Assembly: GCA_030849075.1 (NCBI GenBank)
Contig: JASAOO010002959.1
Location: forward strand, 1 to 15,079
DNA: 15,079 bases
Origin: Zelonia costaricensis
Taxonomy: Eukaryota; Euglenozoa; Kinetoplastea; Trypanosomatida; Trypanosomatidae
Direction: 5' to 3'
Shown: positions 1 through 9,737 of the stretch, piece after piece
Position numbering within the stretch: position 1 is the stretch's first letter
Layout: each line of letters starts with the position of its first letter
Translations under genes and position numbers: made by a program
The notes under the pieces: model-generated
Database searches by the model: none
Told to the model about the DNA's origin: nothing
The model's input: the letters and a program-made list of their open reading frames with translations, nothing else

Positions 1-773
1 CCGGCAAATGGACAAGGAGGGGGGTGGGGCTGGTGCCTCCTCGACCAAAGGATAGACAGGGGAAGGGTGCCGGCGGGGGCAAGTGCGGGGCAGCGCGGGG
101 AGAATGAGTGATGGGAAGAAGGTTGGGTGTTGGTGCAAGCCCGTAGGGGCGCCGACAGTGCGGAGCCGAAATCAAAGGGGGTGCGAAGAGAGGGGAAGGT
201 AGAGGGAAAAGAAGATGGCGGGGGAGGGGGAGGGGGGAGGTGGAGGTATAAACGCGCGCAGGTGCGGCCTGGTAGCTTCGTCGACGGAAGAGAGGGAGGA
301 ACGAACCTCGACGAAACGTTCACGTGGGTGTAAGTGTGCGTAGTGGCGCAATACGTGGAGGACGTTGTGAAAAAGTGGAAGAGGTGATACGATGAAACAC
401 GCGCCAAGACCTTCTTGTTAAACAAAGAGCTCAGCGATGCTCACAGCAGCAGAAGGCTCGAGGCGGGGGAGGCTACGCGCGCAAAGAGGGGAATGGAGGA
501 GGAGAAGGCAGGAGACGAGGGAGAAAACGGTGAGAGGGGAGGAAGCACACAAAAAAAAAGGAGACGAGAAAATGCGGAGAAGGCAACCCAGAAAAAGTGC
601 GAGACGGACTTTTGTGGCCGATGGCAACCTCCTGTTGTTCGCAGCGCGCTTTGAGCGCCGGTGGTAGTGGTAGGTGGTCAGTTGGGTGGGGGGAGAGGGG
701 GCGTGAACGGGGATGCTGCCGCGGGTGATGCGCTGCGGCCGTCTTGTTTTGGCGGAGTTGCTGGTTGAGGTCT

Positions 774-774
<1 letters not shown>

Positions 775-812
<38 letters not shown>
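775..812. repeat. (CA)19 microsatellite
   Basis: A perfect dinucleotide run of 38 nt, CA on the plus strand, directly after a TCTC tract. It is the longest perfect CA array in the window. Confidence 0.97.
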
Positions 813-814
<2 letters not shown>

Positions 815-1192
815 CGGAGCAGCGGCAAGATGGGAGGAGAGCTGCGAGAGGATGGATGAGGCGGGAAAGAGTAGGCAAAGCGTCAAAGACGAGGAGAGAC
901 ACGCAAAGCACTGAAGGCGAACGGATGCAGACACACAATAGCGCGCACAGGCACACACAGGCACACCGAAGAAGAAGAAGAAAACTAAACACTCGAGGAA
1001 ACACAAACGTACACGCACGCAAACACAATCACGACAAGAGAGCACCAAAAAAGATTATACACGCCGAGGACAGATGCAAGATGAGCGAAAAGGAGGTGCG
1101 CCGAAAGGACACCGAAAACAGCAGGACGTAGGAAACGGGAGAGAAAAAAGGAAACACTGCGGCACTGAGCTCAGCTCAGTCACCAACGACAG

Positions 1193-1207
1193 CACACACA
1201 CACACAC
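1193..1207. repeat. Short CA microsatellite
   Basis: About seven CA units on the plus strand, continuing imperfectly (CGCACAG) beyond 1207. Confidence 0.9.
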
Positions 1208-1517
1208 GCACAGACGCAAAAACACGAAAAGAAATGAAAGTTCGAGCGCAGAGCAACCAGTAGAGCGAAGAGATGACTTGAAGAACAAAAAGAAAGGGCG
1301 ATAGGACGAAATAAGATCAACACCAAAGAACGTGAGGGGAGGGAGAGAGCTGCGCCACAAGTGTCGCCGAGGCACTGCCGTGTGCGTGGCCGGGTGACAC
1401 AGAGGAAGCACAAAAAGAAGTAGGCAGGGGAAAGTACCAGCCGTGCAGCGGAGGAAAAGGTGTCCGAGAAGAATTACTCCACGGACAGGCACAGTGCAAC
1501 GCGTTTGTGTTTGTTTC

Positions 1518-1530
1518 TGTGTGTGTGTGT
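1518..1530. repeat. Short TG microsatellite
   Basis: About six TG units on the plus strand, opposite in orientation to the CA arrays at 775 and 1193. Confidence 0.85.
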
Positions 1531-2502
1531 TTGTAAATTTGTTTTTTGAAGGGGTGTAGGTGTAGGTGAGGAGAGAGCGGAGAAGGCAAGAGAAAGCGCG
1601 GTCGGAGGCAAAGAAAATAAAGCAGAAAACGCGCCCTCGCTGAGGTCGAGCTCAACGCTTTGGGCACGCGTCCGCTTGAGAGGAAGGAGTGTGGAGGTGC
1701 GGAGAAGGCGAGGGACACTCCAACAGCGTCGTCAGCAGATCTTGGCGCTTGTGTCTGTGAGTGCGTACTGTGGTCCTCTGTTGTTGCTGCTCCCTAGACA
1801 ACAGCAAGTACCCTTCTGGGCTCTCTCCAATGAGCAGAGGCGGGCACGCACCACGACTGGGCAGTGGTCCAGAACCGGTTGGGGAAGCGAGGGGTTGGCT
1901 GGAGGCAAGCGTCAGTGAATCACAACTGGTGTTACACGAGAAGGTGATGGGCACAGACACAGAGAAGGAGGCGGCGGCAGCTCACGCAACAGGAATGCCG
2001 AGGGGGAGAGAGCAACTGCACGTGCGTACCGCGCCACGACGGTCGACAGATACGCGCGAGAAAGAGTAAAGCAGAACAAGAACGCGCCGCAGTGCGCAGA
2101 GCGCGTCGAAACCCCCTCTTCGGAGCTACGCTGGTGTGCACGAGAAAAGCGGCGGTGGGCAGCGACGCAGGCGAGCGAAGTCGAAGGGATGACGAGGAAA
2201 AAAAAAAACAGAAAAAATGGTCGAGGGAGTTGTGTCGAGATGGCAAGAGGCCTGGCGAGAGCGGTGATGAGCCGGCCGCAATACCGCACGTTGACGTTCT
2301 GTTTTTTTTTGTTTGTTTCGCTCTCTTCTTGAGTCGAGCGCGCAGAAACGAAAACAGAAGGCGAAAAAGGAGGGACGGGTGACGAGGAAGAGGGGCAAAG
2401 AGGGATTCGCCTTCGAGTCCTCGGTGCCGAGAATGCGCGGAGACAGAGCCGCGGCACAAACGGTGCAGCTCCGTAGCGGGAGGGAGGGGGGAGAGGAGGC
2501 GA

Positions 2503-2518
2503 GGGGAGGGTGGGTGGG
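2503..2518 (+). other. Strong G-quadruplex motif, 1-nt loops
   Basis: GGGGAGGGTGGGTGGG has four G-tracts with single-base loops A, T and T, the pattern of very stable parallel quadruplexes. Further G-tracts lie just upstream at 2478-2491. Confidence 0.75.
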
Positions 2519-2957
2519 TGGCCTCGCGGTGATGGAGAACGGTGCGATGTGCGTCGGGCTGCCTGTCAATACTGCCTAAACTGCACGAGTTGCGACCGAC
2601 TGCAGAGGAGGAGGGGGGTCCGAGGAAGAGAGGCCGCAAGCACAAAAGCAGAGAAGCGGTTGCACTATGGGGGTTCACTGAGATCCGCTTCGCACCGAAG
2701 CAGAGGGGATGGTGGGGAAAGGGAGGGGGTGAAGGTCAACCAGCTCGAGAGCGCGACAAGAAGAGGATAACGGTGGCAAGACGCCGGCGGAGAGTGAGTG
2801 AAAGGGGACAGGCTGTGTTCACACCGCAGTACCTCAACGATCTTCCTCCTCTCACTCTTTCTGGACACCGTAATAGTACAGCGTTCTTTTTTTTTTTTCA
2901 GTATTGTGATGGGGCAGGGACCAGCGATCCCGATTGCAGGCCCTTATTCGTGCTTGT

Positions 2958-2984
2958 GGGTGTTCGCGGGAGGGGGGAGGGGGG
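2958..2984 (+). other. G-quadruplex motif
   Basis: GGG, a 7-nt loop, GGG, A, GGGGGG, A, GGGGGG. This fits the usual G3+N1-7 rule on the plus strand. Confidence 0.6.
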
Positions 2985-3113
2985 CAACACTCGGTGTGGA
3001 CGTGCAGAGGACAGCAAGCAAAGGGAGAGAGAGACCTCGTCCCAGGCCGCAGCTCGAAAACACACAAAAAACGGCGAGAGAAGACCGGGTGTGGGTGGTT
3101 CGTTTGTGTCTGT

Positions 3114-3120
<7 letters not shown>

Positions 3121-3152
<32 letters not shown>
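3121..3152. repeat. (TG)16 microsatellite
   Basis: A perfect run of 16 TG units, preceded by an imperfect TG-rich lead-in from about 3104. Confidence 0.97.
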
Positions 3153-3154
<2 letters not shown>

Positions 3155-3438
3155 GGCACGGATCGCGATGGGACACTAGTCACCTACGTTGTTCGAGTCT
3201 CCACCCTTACGCAGTTCTGTTATCGGGCCTCTGCCTCCCTCTTCTTTTTTTTTCTTCGCGGAGTTCACCGTACAAGACGGGAAGTGTGAGGTGGCCCTGA
3301 GAGGAGAGCGAAGTGGGCGGGGTAAACGAAGGAGACGGTAGGGTTAGGTAGAACGCAGGCAGGGTGTCGCCGGGAGATCACGAGACGAGGGAAGCACTTG
3401 AGCGAGAGTAACGGAGTAGGTGGGGGGCGGTCCTGAGC

Positions 3439-3454
3439 GGGCAGGGAGGGAGGG
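3439..3454 (+). other. G-quadruplex motif
   Basis: GGGCAGGGAGGGAGGG has four tracts with loops of two, one and one bases on the plus strand. Confidence 0.7.
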
Positions 3455-5113
3455 CGTGGAGATGTGAGTTACAGGGTGGGGGAGTGAAACCTGAAAACGC
3501 ACAGATGGCTGTTGAATACTGTGAGATGGTGGTCGGCAGGGCACGGGCGAGGGAAGCAAAAGAAGTGCCATCAAAAAGATGAAGAAGACGTACAACGTAG
3601 GAGGGCAGTGTGGTGAAGTGCTTGACATGGGTGCGTCCCCGTGCGTCTTGTGTGCCGCCGGCGCCGACCGCGCAGAGTCGAAGGCGGCCTGCCACTCGCC
3701 AGAACGCCGGCACTGTGCGTCACGGCTTTGGTTTAGAGTCTTTGGGCACGGGAACTCTGCATGGTCGTGTTGGCAGCTGAGACGCACGTCCGCGCAAACA
3801 GGCGACGACGATGGCGCACGGTGGGAGGCGGCACGGGGGGCAGCTTATAGGTTGTCACTGCCCGCGGTTGCTGCACGGCGGCCGTCAGAATTCGCGTGCC
3901 GTGCAACGCGCAAGCGCAGGCAGTGATACTCAGCTTTTTTGGTGGGCACAACGGAGGCGGTGACGCCCTCGCCTCTTTCTGTCCGTCCTGCGCTCCCTCT
4001 GTAGTGCTCACGACCGGTAGCTTTTATTCTTCTTCTTTGTCACGGGGAGCGTGTGCTTGTGCGGGGCGGGCCTCACACGGTGGGCGTGGAATAAGACAAG
4101 ACGGAACGGAGCAAACATGGCGAGGACACAAGTACGAGGGAGAGGGAAACGGCGGGGGGGGGGGGAAGAGGGCCCTTCAAGCACAACAGCGTGCGAGTGA
4201 ACCGTAAACACTCTCGCGCAGACGCGAAGACGCCAACAGACGCGCTGACACACATGTGTACGCGCACACGCACCCCGTACACGCAGACAGGCACCATACA
4301 AAACAGCTTTTACCCGGCCCTTGACGCCGCCAGATGAACAGATGCATCGCACAAACCCATAGGCGCACGCAGACACCCACCGCTGCGCCTCGCAGTTCCA
4401 GATCGATGCAGGAGACGAACGTGTGGGTGAGCTGAGAAGAGAACGCAAAGAGAAGCAAAAAAAAAAGAGACTTGGCAAGGCAGCGTGCTTTACTGGACGG
4501 GGGAGCGAACCTCCCGGAAAAACAAAGGAGCGGACATGCAAGACAAATGGAGAACGAGATGCAACCCAGGAAGGGTCGTTCCAGGCACCACAACAGAAAC
4601 AAAAGCACAGAGAGGAAAAAACAAGAGGCGGGAGCTGGCCCGCACACGTGCGGTGCAGCGCGCCGGATTCGACGGGGGAAGAGGAGGGAGACGGAGAGAG
4701 AGGCGGGGGGTGCAGCGGAGAGGGAAAGCACACACGCACCGCACGAGGAACGAGGGCCGCAAGAACATTCGAGCTGCGCCACTGCGGGGCGGACACAACA
4801 GCGCTGCCACATCGACAAAAAAGGGGGAAGAAGCAGGTCGCAAAAGGCACGGTTCTAACAAAGGAGACAGCGGACTCTCCGCACCCACGCCCGCCACGCT
4901 CCCCGTGCTGCTGGCCGCTGCCGCTCTTCTTCGCGTGGCCAGTGTCGTCATATATTTCTTCTCTTTTTCGCTTGTGTGTGGTAGTGTGTCGAGTGGAGTC
5001 CCTTTTCCCTCACGTCTGCGCCATCGAAGCCGAGGCACGCGGCTGGGCGCTGCAGCAACGTGAATAAAAGAGCGCTATCGAAATCAGCCCTCGTGACACC
5101 GCCGCGGGTAGCA

Positions 5114-5158
5114 GGGGGGAGGGGGGAGGGGGAAAACGCGCCGGCGGGAGGGGGCGGG
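5114..5158 (+). other. Six-tract G-quadruplex-prone block
   Basis: G6-A-G6-A-G5, then 13 nt, then G3-A-G5-C-G3. Several alternative quadruplexes are possible within 45 nt of the plus strand. Confidence 0.65.
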
Positions 5159-6078
5159 CTGGTGCGCGAGCAGGTGTTCGCGGGTCTGCGTGTGTATATG
5201 CGCGCACCCTCCGACCTCACCGTACCCCACGCTCTCCCCTCGCGCCTCTTCCCCAATCGAGTCCTTTTGCACGAGGTCGTCTTGGAAATAACCTGTTGGA
5301 TTGACGCGCTTCCTGGTACGGATATTAAAGTCCACGCAACCCAACGCACGCGCCGTTGCCAAATATGGAATTCAAAAGAATGAAAGACAAGGGCACAAGC
5401 ATCAGAAATCCCAAGTACACGAGCAGACCTGCCCCGCACACTGACAGCCGCGACTGCTGCGACGAGAACACGTAAACGCAGCGAGTCGCACGCCAGGTGG
5501 GAATATACAGACCTGCAGCTGCAACAGGTGAAGTGGGTGAAAAGTCGGAAGAAGAAGTAAAGGAGAAAAGAAACAAGCGGAGACTCGAAGCTGCTGCCGT
5601 CACGAGCGCTCGTCCAAGCCCGGTTGTAGACTTCCCTCGTGTGCGCTCCGCGGCGAGTGAAAAGGCCGCGCGTAGGCCTCTGCCTGAACCTGTGCTGCTG
5701 CCTTTTCAGTCTTCACCGCCTGCACATCTTCCCATCCGAGTTGACTCTCACACACGCGCTCTTCGCTCGCTCTCTCTCCTCTCTTTTGATCGTCTAGGGA
5801 GACAAGCGAGCCAAGACGCGGTGATGACCACCGATACCTCTACTTCTCGGAGGCGAACACCCGCAGCCGACACGCTCAGTGCACGCCACTACCCCCCCCC
5901 CTGCGACACGCGCGAGTGAGCACGGGAGAGAGAGAAGGAGCGGGCCGCAGCGTCAAGAAAGCGAGCGGCAACCCGCACACCAACACACAGAGTACGGCGT
6001 GCGCGTTGCTGCGGTAGACTCACGGCCTCCGTGCTGCTTTCGTGTGCTTTGGTGTCACCACCACTACCACCTCCTCCT

Positions 6079-6100
6079 CCCCCCGCCCGCCCGCCCGCCC
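6079..6100 (-). other. CCCG repeat; strong G-quadruplex motif on the minus strand
   Basis: Five C-tracts of three or more, separated by single G residues, read on the minus strand as GGG tracts with 1-nt C loops. This is among the most stable kinds of predicted quadruplex, and an i-motif is possible on the plus strand. It would be in the RNA-sense strand if the region is transcribed with the kinase gene. Confidence 0.7.
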
Positions 6101-6266
6101 TCTTCTCACCCTCCGTGCACAGCCGCGCAGAGAACCACAAAACAAAAGTGCGTGGCGTCGCTGGCAAAATAAAAATGAAAAGAAAAAAGGGAATGGTAAG
6201 AGGGAGGGGAGAGGAGACGGTGCTTTCACATGTTCTACAATGCAGACGGCACGCAACGCTGGAGGA

Positions 6267-6296
6267 GGTGGTGGTGGTGGTGGTGGTGGTGGTGGT
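6267..6296. repeat. (GGT)10 trinucleotide repeat
   Basis: Ten perfect GGT units preceded by two GGA units, on the plus strand. It lies in non-coding DNA. The G-pair spacing could support a two-tetrad quadruplex. Confidence 0.95.
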
Positions 6297-6404
6297 TCAA
6301 ACCTCGGCGGAGCAGGAAGCGCGACGATGGCAGCACAAAGGAGGTCGACCAGGCAGTGGATGCGAGGTGAACCGCACACAGGAGGTTTCATAAAGCTATT
6401 GGTG

Positions 6405-6420
6405 GTGTGTGTGTGTGTGT
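6405..6420. repeat. (GT)8 microsatellite
   Basis: Eight GT units on the plus strand, about 110 nt beyond the GGT array. Confidence 0.9.
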
Positions 6421-6958
6421 TTGTCCTTTCGAAGAAGGAGATAAGGAAAACGGGGGATCGATGACGGCCCGGAGGCAGCGAGGGTAAGCAAAGGTTTCGT
6501 CTTTTTTTTTCCGAATTCGACTTTGGCCATCACACGCTTCACATCTCGTTTGCCGCGGTAGTGCTCCCCTCGTGATGGTTGTCTTCCTTTTGGAGAGCTA
6601 CCCTGCTGCCGAGCAACTGTGGATGTGCCTCGTGCATGGATATACGCGCATAGCACTTGGTTTTTTGAAGGCTAGCTGCACCGAGCAGATAGGAGGACCG
6701 AAGTGGGACAAACCGCAGGCAAGAAAAAAGCAAGAACAAGCAGCCGCCCCCTTCACCGCCTCGGCATTGCACGGCGCGGCGTGGCGGTCAGACTTCCGGC
6801 AACCACAACCACTGCAGCGGGAAAAAAAAAGTGAGGGAGGGTAGAAGGGCGAGAGAGAAAGGGAGAGAGGGGGAAGAGCGGGTGGCGAGGGGAGGAGGAC
6901 GCTGGAAAAGCACCCCACAAAAGCGAACGAAAGAAGGACGCGCAGAGAGAACAAGACG

Positions 6959-6982
6959 CACACACACACACACACACACACA
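6959..6982. repeat. (CA)12 microsatellite
   Basis: Twelve CA units on the plus strand, followed by GACACACATGCACGCG and a T-run. Confidence 0.95.
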
Positions 6983-8091
6983 GACACACATGCACGCGTT
7001 TTTTTTGTTGTTTGTGTGAAGCAGGAACGGGAGGCGAATACCGCCTCGTTTGTTTGCAGGAAGCGATGAAAGAGGGAGAGGGGGGGTGAGGGGACACCGA
7101 GGGCGCCTGTCGTGGGTGAATGGAAGAGGGGGAAGGAAAGACCTGCGCAGGGGCAGCGGCTCGCTGCGAACCAGATCGACGGCGCAAAGGCGCAGGAGAG
7201 GGGCGGACAGACGGCAGGGGAGGAGCAAAGAGGGCGTGTATGGTAACGGCTGATGCACGGAAGACACGAACTAGGACTACACGAAGAAGGCACACGCCAC
7301 AGAGTGAAAAGGACAAGATAGAGCGAACTACTGGGACTGGAAAGACACGTAGTGTGCCGAAGCGCCAACACAGCATCGCTTTCCCTCCTTCTCCCCCCCC
7401 CTCCCCTTTCAGCACCCTCTCCCTCTCCGCAGACACACGGGTCGATATTTCTACGGTAGTGGCATCGAAGAGGGAAAGCTGCGATGGGGGGGAGGGTGCC
7501 CGAAAGCTGTGCAGAAAGAGCGACAAAGACGGCACGGCGGGCAGCTGGAGGAAGTTCGAGTGGAGGAGCAAAGCACTTCTGCGACATGGTGAAGAGTACG
7601 TCAAAGTGGCGAGCCACACCGCAGCAAGTACGGGGGGCGCGAAATCAGAGCAGGAAACAAGAACCTTGATGAGCTTAGAGGAGCGATATAGGTGGATGTG
7701 CATGGCAGCACACGGGCACGGGCACCGATGCAGCGGGGGGGGGGGGCAAATAGCGGGCACGCAAGAAAGACTACGCTTCGGAGGAGAAGAAGAGGCGCAA
7801 AAGCAGGTCGAAGAAAACGCACATAAACAAAACAAACGTGAAACGCCACGCGAACACAACAAGGAAAGCGCAACCCAAGAAAAGAGACGAAGGGAAAACA
7901 CGCGTAGGGCACACATGAAGCACGAACGGGACTAAACAGAAAAGAAAAAGCAAGCGAGCACGCAGAACACAACACGGGAAAGAAACACCAGGGAGAGGGG
8001 CCACGTGGAGAGCTGACCCGACGGCATCGGCCACAACAGCAAAGGGGAGAAAATGAAGGGAATGTTGGGGAGGGATACAGACCGATCAAAG

Positions 8092-8112
8092 CACACACAC
8101 ACACACACACAC
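8092..8112. repeat. (CA)10 microsatellite
   Basis: About ten CA units on the plus strand, running into ACATACAAAG and a GA-rich tract. Confidence 0.95.
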
Positions 8113-8983
8113 ATACAAAGAGAGAGAAGGAAAGACAAAGGAAACGAAAACCACGCAAACGCGAATAGCCGAACAAGCGGCGGGGAGGGGGGGGGCGAGA
8201 AGAGGAGAGGTGAGGTAGAAGAAACCGTGGCAAGGCGGAGCAGAGGGGCGCACACGGACCCGAGACGCGAAGCGCAGAAGATGCACCCGCGAAGAAAACC
8301 TCTCATGGTGCCGCCGCAGGCGTGAACAGCGCAGATGTGTGCATGATAGAAACACGGTCGGCGGTAGCGTGCACTGCCGGCGTGTCACAGACGGCAGCGC
8401 TGCTCGAACACACGCAAAGGAGTCTGCATGGAGGGGGAAGGGTGAAGGGAATGGGGTGCCAAGGTGGTGGTAGAGAGACAGGTGCGGTGCGACGACCTCG
8501 TATAGTTGGCCGTCCCCCGCAGCTTAACACGTCAATTCTCCCCTCGAAGTAGGAAGTCCCGTGCACCCGCCTCTCGCCCTCTTCTTGACCCTTTCCAGCT
8601 CGCTCTCGCGCATCGCGATAAAGGCGCACACGTGTGCTCGGCAACGCCCACTACCCAACGCGCGTGTTAAACCACAAAAAAAGGGAAGAAGACAATGGCA
8701 CATCGACGCAATGTGCGAACGTAACTTTGAGATCGGACACGGAAAAGGAAAGAACCAAACAGCGCCACAAAACAAAACAAAGAACGCACGAGGAAGGGGA
8801 GCAGGGCACGCGCGCACACACACGCACGCCTTAAGAGACACTGAATGGGCAAACACACACAGCAGGAAGAGGGAAAAAGGCAAGAGCTTCAGGCTTCGCA
8901 CAAGGGAAAGCCTCGTTGCAGCGAGACAACAACAAGCCGCGGAAAGGAGGGGGCTTACTGAGGCGCGCAAGGGTGGCACCAAG

Positions 8984-9013
8984 CATACACATACACACGC
9001 ACGCACACACACA
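8984..9013. repeat. Imperfect CA/CG microsatellite
   Basis: An interrupted alternating purine-pyrimidine run (CATACACATACACACGCACG...), also a possible Z-DNA-forming stretch. Confidence 0.75.
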
Positions 9014-9737
9014 TTCACGCGAACACATGCTCGCGCGACGGCGGTGGCGAGTCCTTTTCGGGAGAGCAAAAGGAGCAAAAAAAAAAAAAGCGAGTAGCTC
9101 CGAGGTGGTCTGAACAGTGCAGAACCATTGAATTTGGAACACGCCGCCAGTGAGGCCAGCTGTCCCCAAGGCAGCGAAAGGGAGAACACAGAAACCGAAA
9201 AAGACAGGCGGTCGCGGGTGTGGGAAAGGGACGTGCACCTTCGAGGGCGCCACACGGGAGTCGCGAAAGGGAAGCCCGAAGTGGAGCTCCGACAGCCCCG
9301 CAGACCCGCCAGTAGCAACAAACAAACAACAAAAACACAACAAGCGTCGTGCGCCCGTGTGGTTGTCAGCGTTAGCGGGAGAGACCCCGAGAGCATCAAA
9401 GGCGGGGGACCAGGGGGGCGGGGAGTGAGGGAAAGAGCGCACACGCTGGGGGATGAGGGGGGGTGCGCTCGCTTGCCAGTGCATGTGCACGGGCCCACGT
9501 CCTCGCACGCTTTCCACCCCCCTCCTCTCCTCACACACAGCCTTACATACTCACCTCAAACATCGCTCTCTCCCGCTGCGCCTTTTCGGAAGCCGTGCAG
9601 ACATCTATATATAAGGAGGCATCAACGAGAGTAGCGCAACGGCTACACGCACACGCCACGAAACCACGCCAAAAGAACAAAAAAAAAGCAAGCAACACAG
9701 TCTTGCACCTCGCAAGTCGCCCCGGCACTGCCGATGC

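Larger units (their letters stand above)
1..2880. other. Gene-free region, purine-rich on the plus strand
   Basis: Open frames of up to about 250 codons exist here, but they translate the base bias (E/G/R/K on plus, F/L/S/P/C on minus), many begin at GTG or CTG, and none shows a domain. Contents: G-rich purine block 218-240, CA repeats at 775-812 and 1193-1207, a TG run at 1518-1530 and a G-quadruplex motif at 2503-2518. As a local sample, 47 of the 60 bases at 841-900 are purines. It is best read as distal 3' UTR or intergenic DNA. Confidence 0.65.
2881..4860. other. Gene-free region with mixed composition
   Basis: This segment contains a T-tract/CAG site (2884-2901), G-quadruplex motifs (2958-2984, 3439-3454), a TG microsatellite (3121-3152) and a G12 run (4154-4165). 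The stretch 3600-3930 is of ordinary complexity, unlike the purine tracts around it, yet no frame through it resembles a known protein. A single telomere-like TAGGGTTAGG at 3338-3347 is isolated. Confidence 0.6.
4861..6600. other. Gene-free region where the purine/pyrimidine bias switches repeatedly
   Basis: Pyrimidine-rich islands on the plus strand at about 4865-4975, 5195-5260, 5690-5800, 6010-6115 and 6495-6600 alternate with purine blocks; 42 of the 60 bases at 5701-5760 are pyrimidines. The largest plus frame (5497-5919) opens with GTG and has no recognisable domain. C10 (5892-5901), a CCCG repeat, GGT10 and a GT run also lie here. Confidence 0.6.
6601..9737. other. Probable 3' UTR and downstream intergenic DNA of the kinase gene
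   Basis: This stretch lies directly downstream of the kinase stop on the minus strand. It is dominated by purine tracts on plus, CA microsatellites (6959-6982, 8092-8112, 8984-9013), a G12 run (7735-7746) and C9 (7393-7401). Long minus frames (for example 6753-7916) are F/L/S/P/C-rich products of pyrimidine bias, broken by V-C repeats from the microsatellites. The polyadenylation site cannot be placed, since in trypanosomatids it depends on the next gene's splice acceptor, which is outside the window. Confidence 0.6.

Noticed and set aside
1164..1180. Inverted repeat ACTGAGC-TCA-GCTCAGT
   Set aside because: A 7-bp stem is too short to stand out in 15 kb and has no associated feature.
1932..2678. 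248-codon minus frame
   Set aside because: Ser/Leu/Pro/Arg-rich translation with poly-Phe and poly-Ser runs from homopolymers; no domain.
3338..3347. Telomere-like TAGGGTTAGG
   Set aside because: A single copy of the motif; no array, so not a telomere or internal telomeric tract.
5497..5919. 140-codon plus frame in the pyrimidine-rich zone
   Set aside because: It opens with GTG rather than ATG and shows no similarity I can recognise.
6288..6306. Possible tRNA B-box (GGTTCAAACC) after the GGT array
   Set aside because: The flanking bases do not form a T-stem and no matching A-box, anticodon stem or acceptor stem was found; it arises at the end of the GGT repeat.
6753..7916. 387-codon minus frame downstream of the kinase
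   Set aside because: Composition is F/L/S/P/C/R from pyrimidine-rich DNA, with a V-C run across the CA microsatellite; no domain or conserved motif.
8524..9534. 336-codon minus frame
   Set aside because: Low-complexity, cysteine- and leucine-rich translation of a biased, microsatellite-containing stretch; no recognisable family.
9500..9540. Plus-strand pyrimidine tract with CACACACAG acceptor
   Set aside because: It would splice into sequence antisense to the kinase gene with no credible frame beyond it.
9604..9613. TATATATAAG resembling a TATA box
   Set aside because: Trypanosomatid protein genes are transcribed polycistronically without TATA promoters, and no Pol III gene follows.
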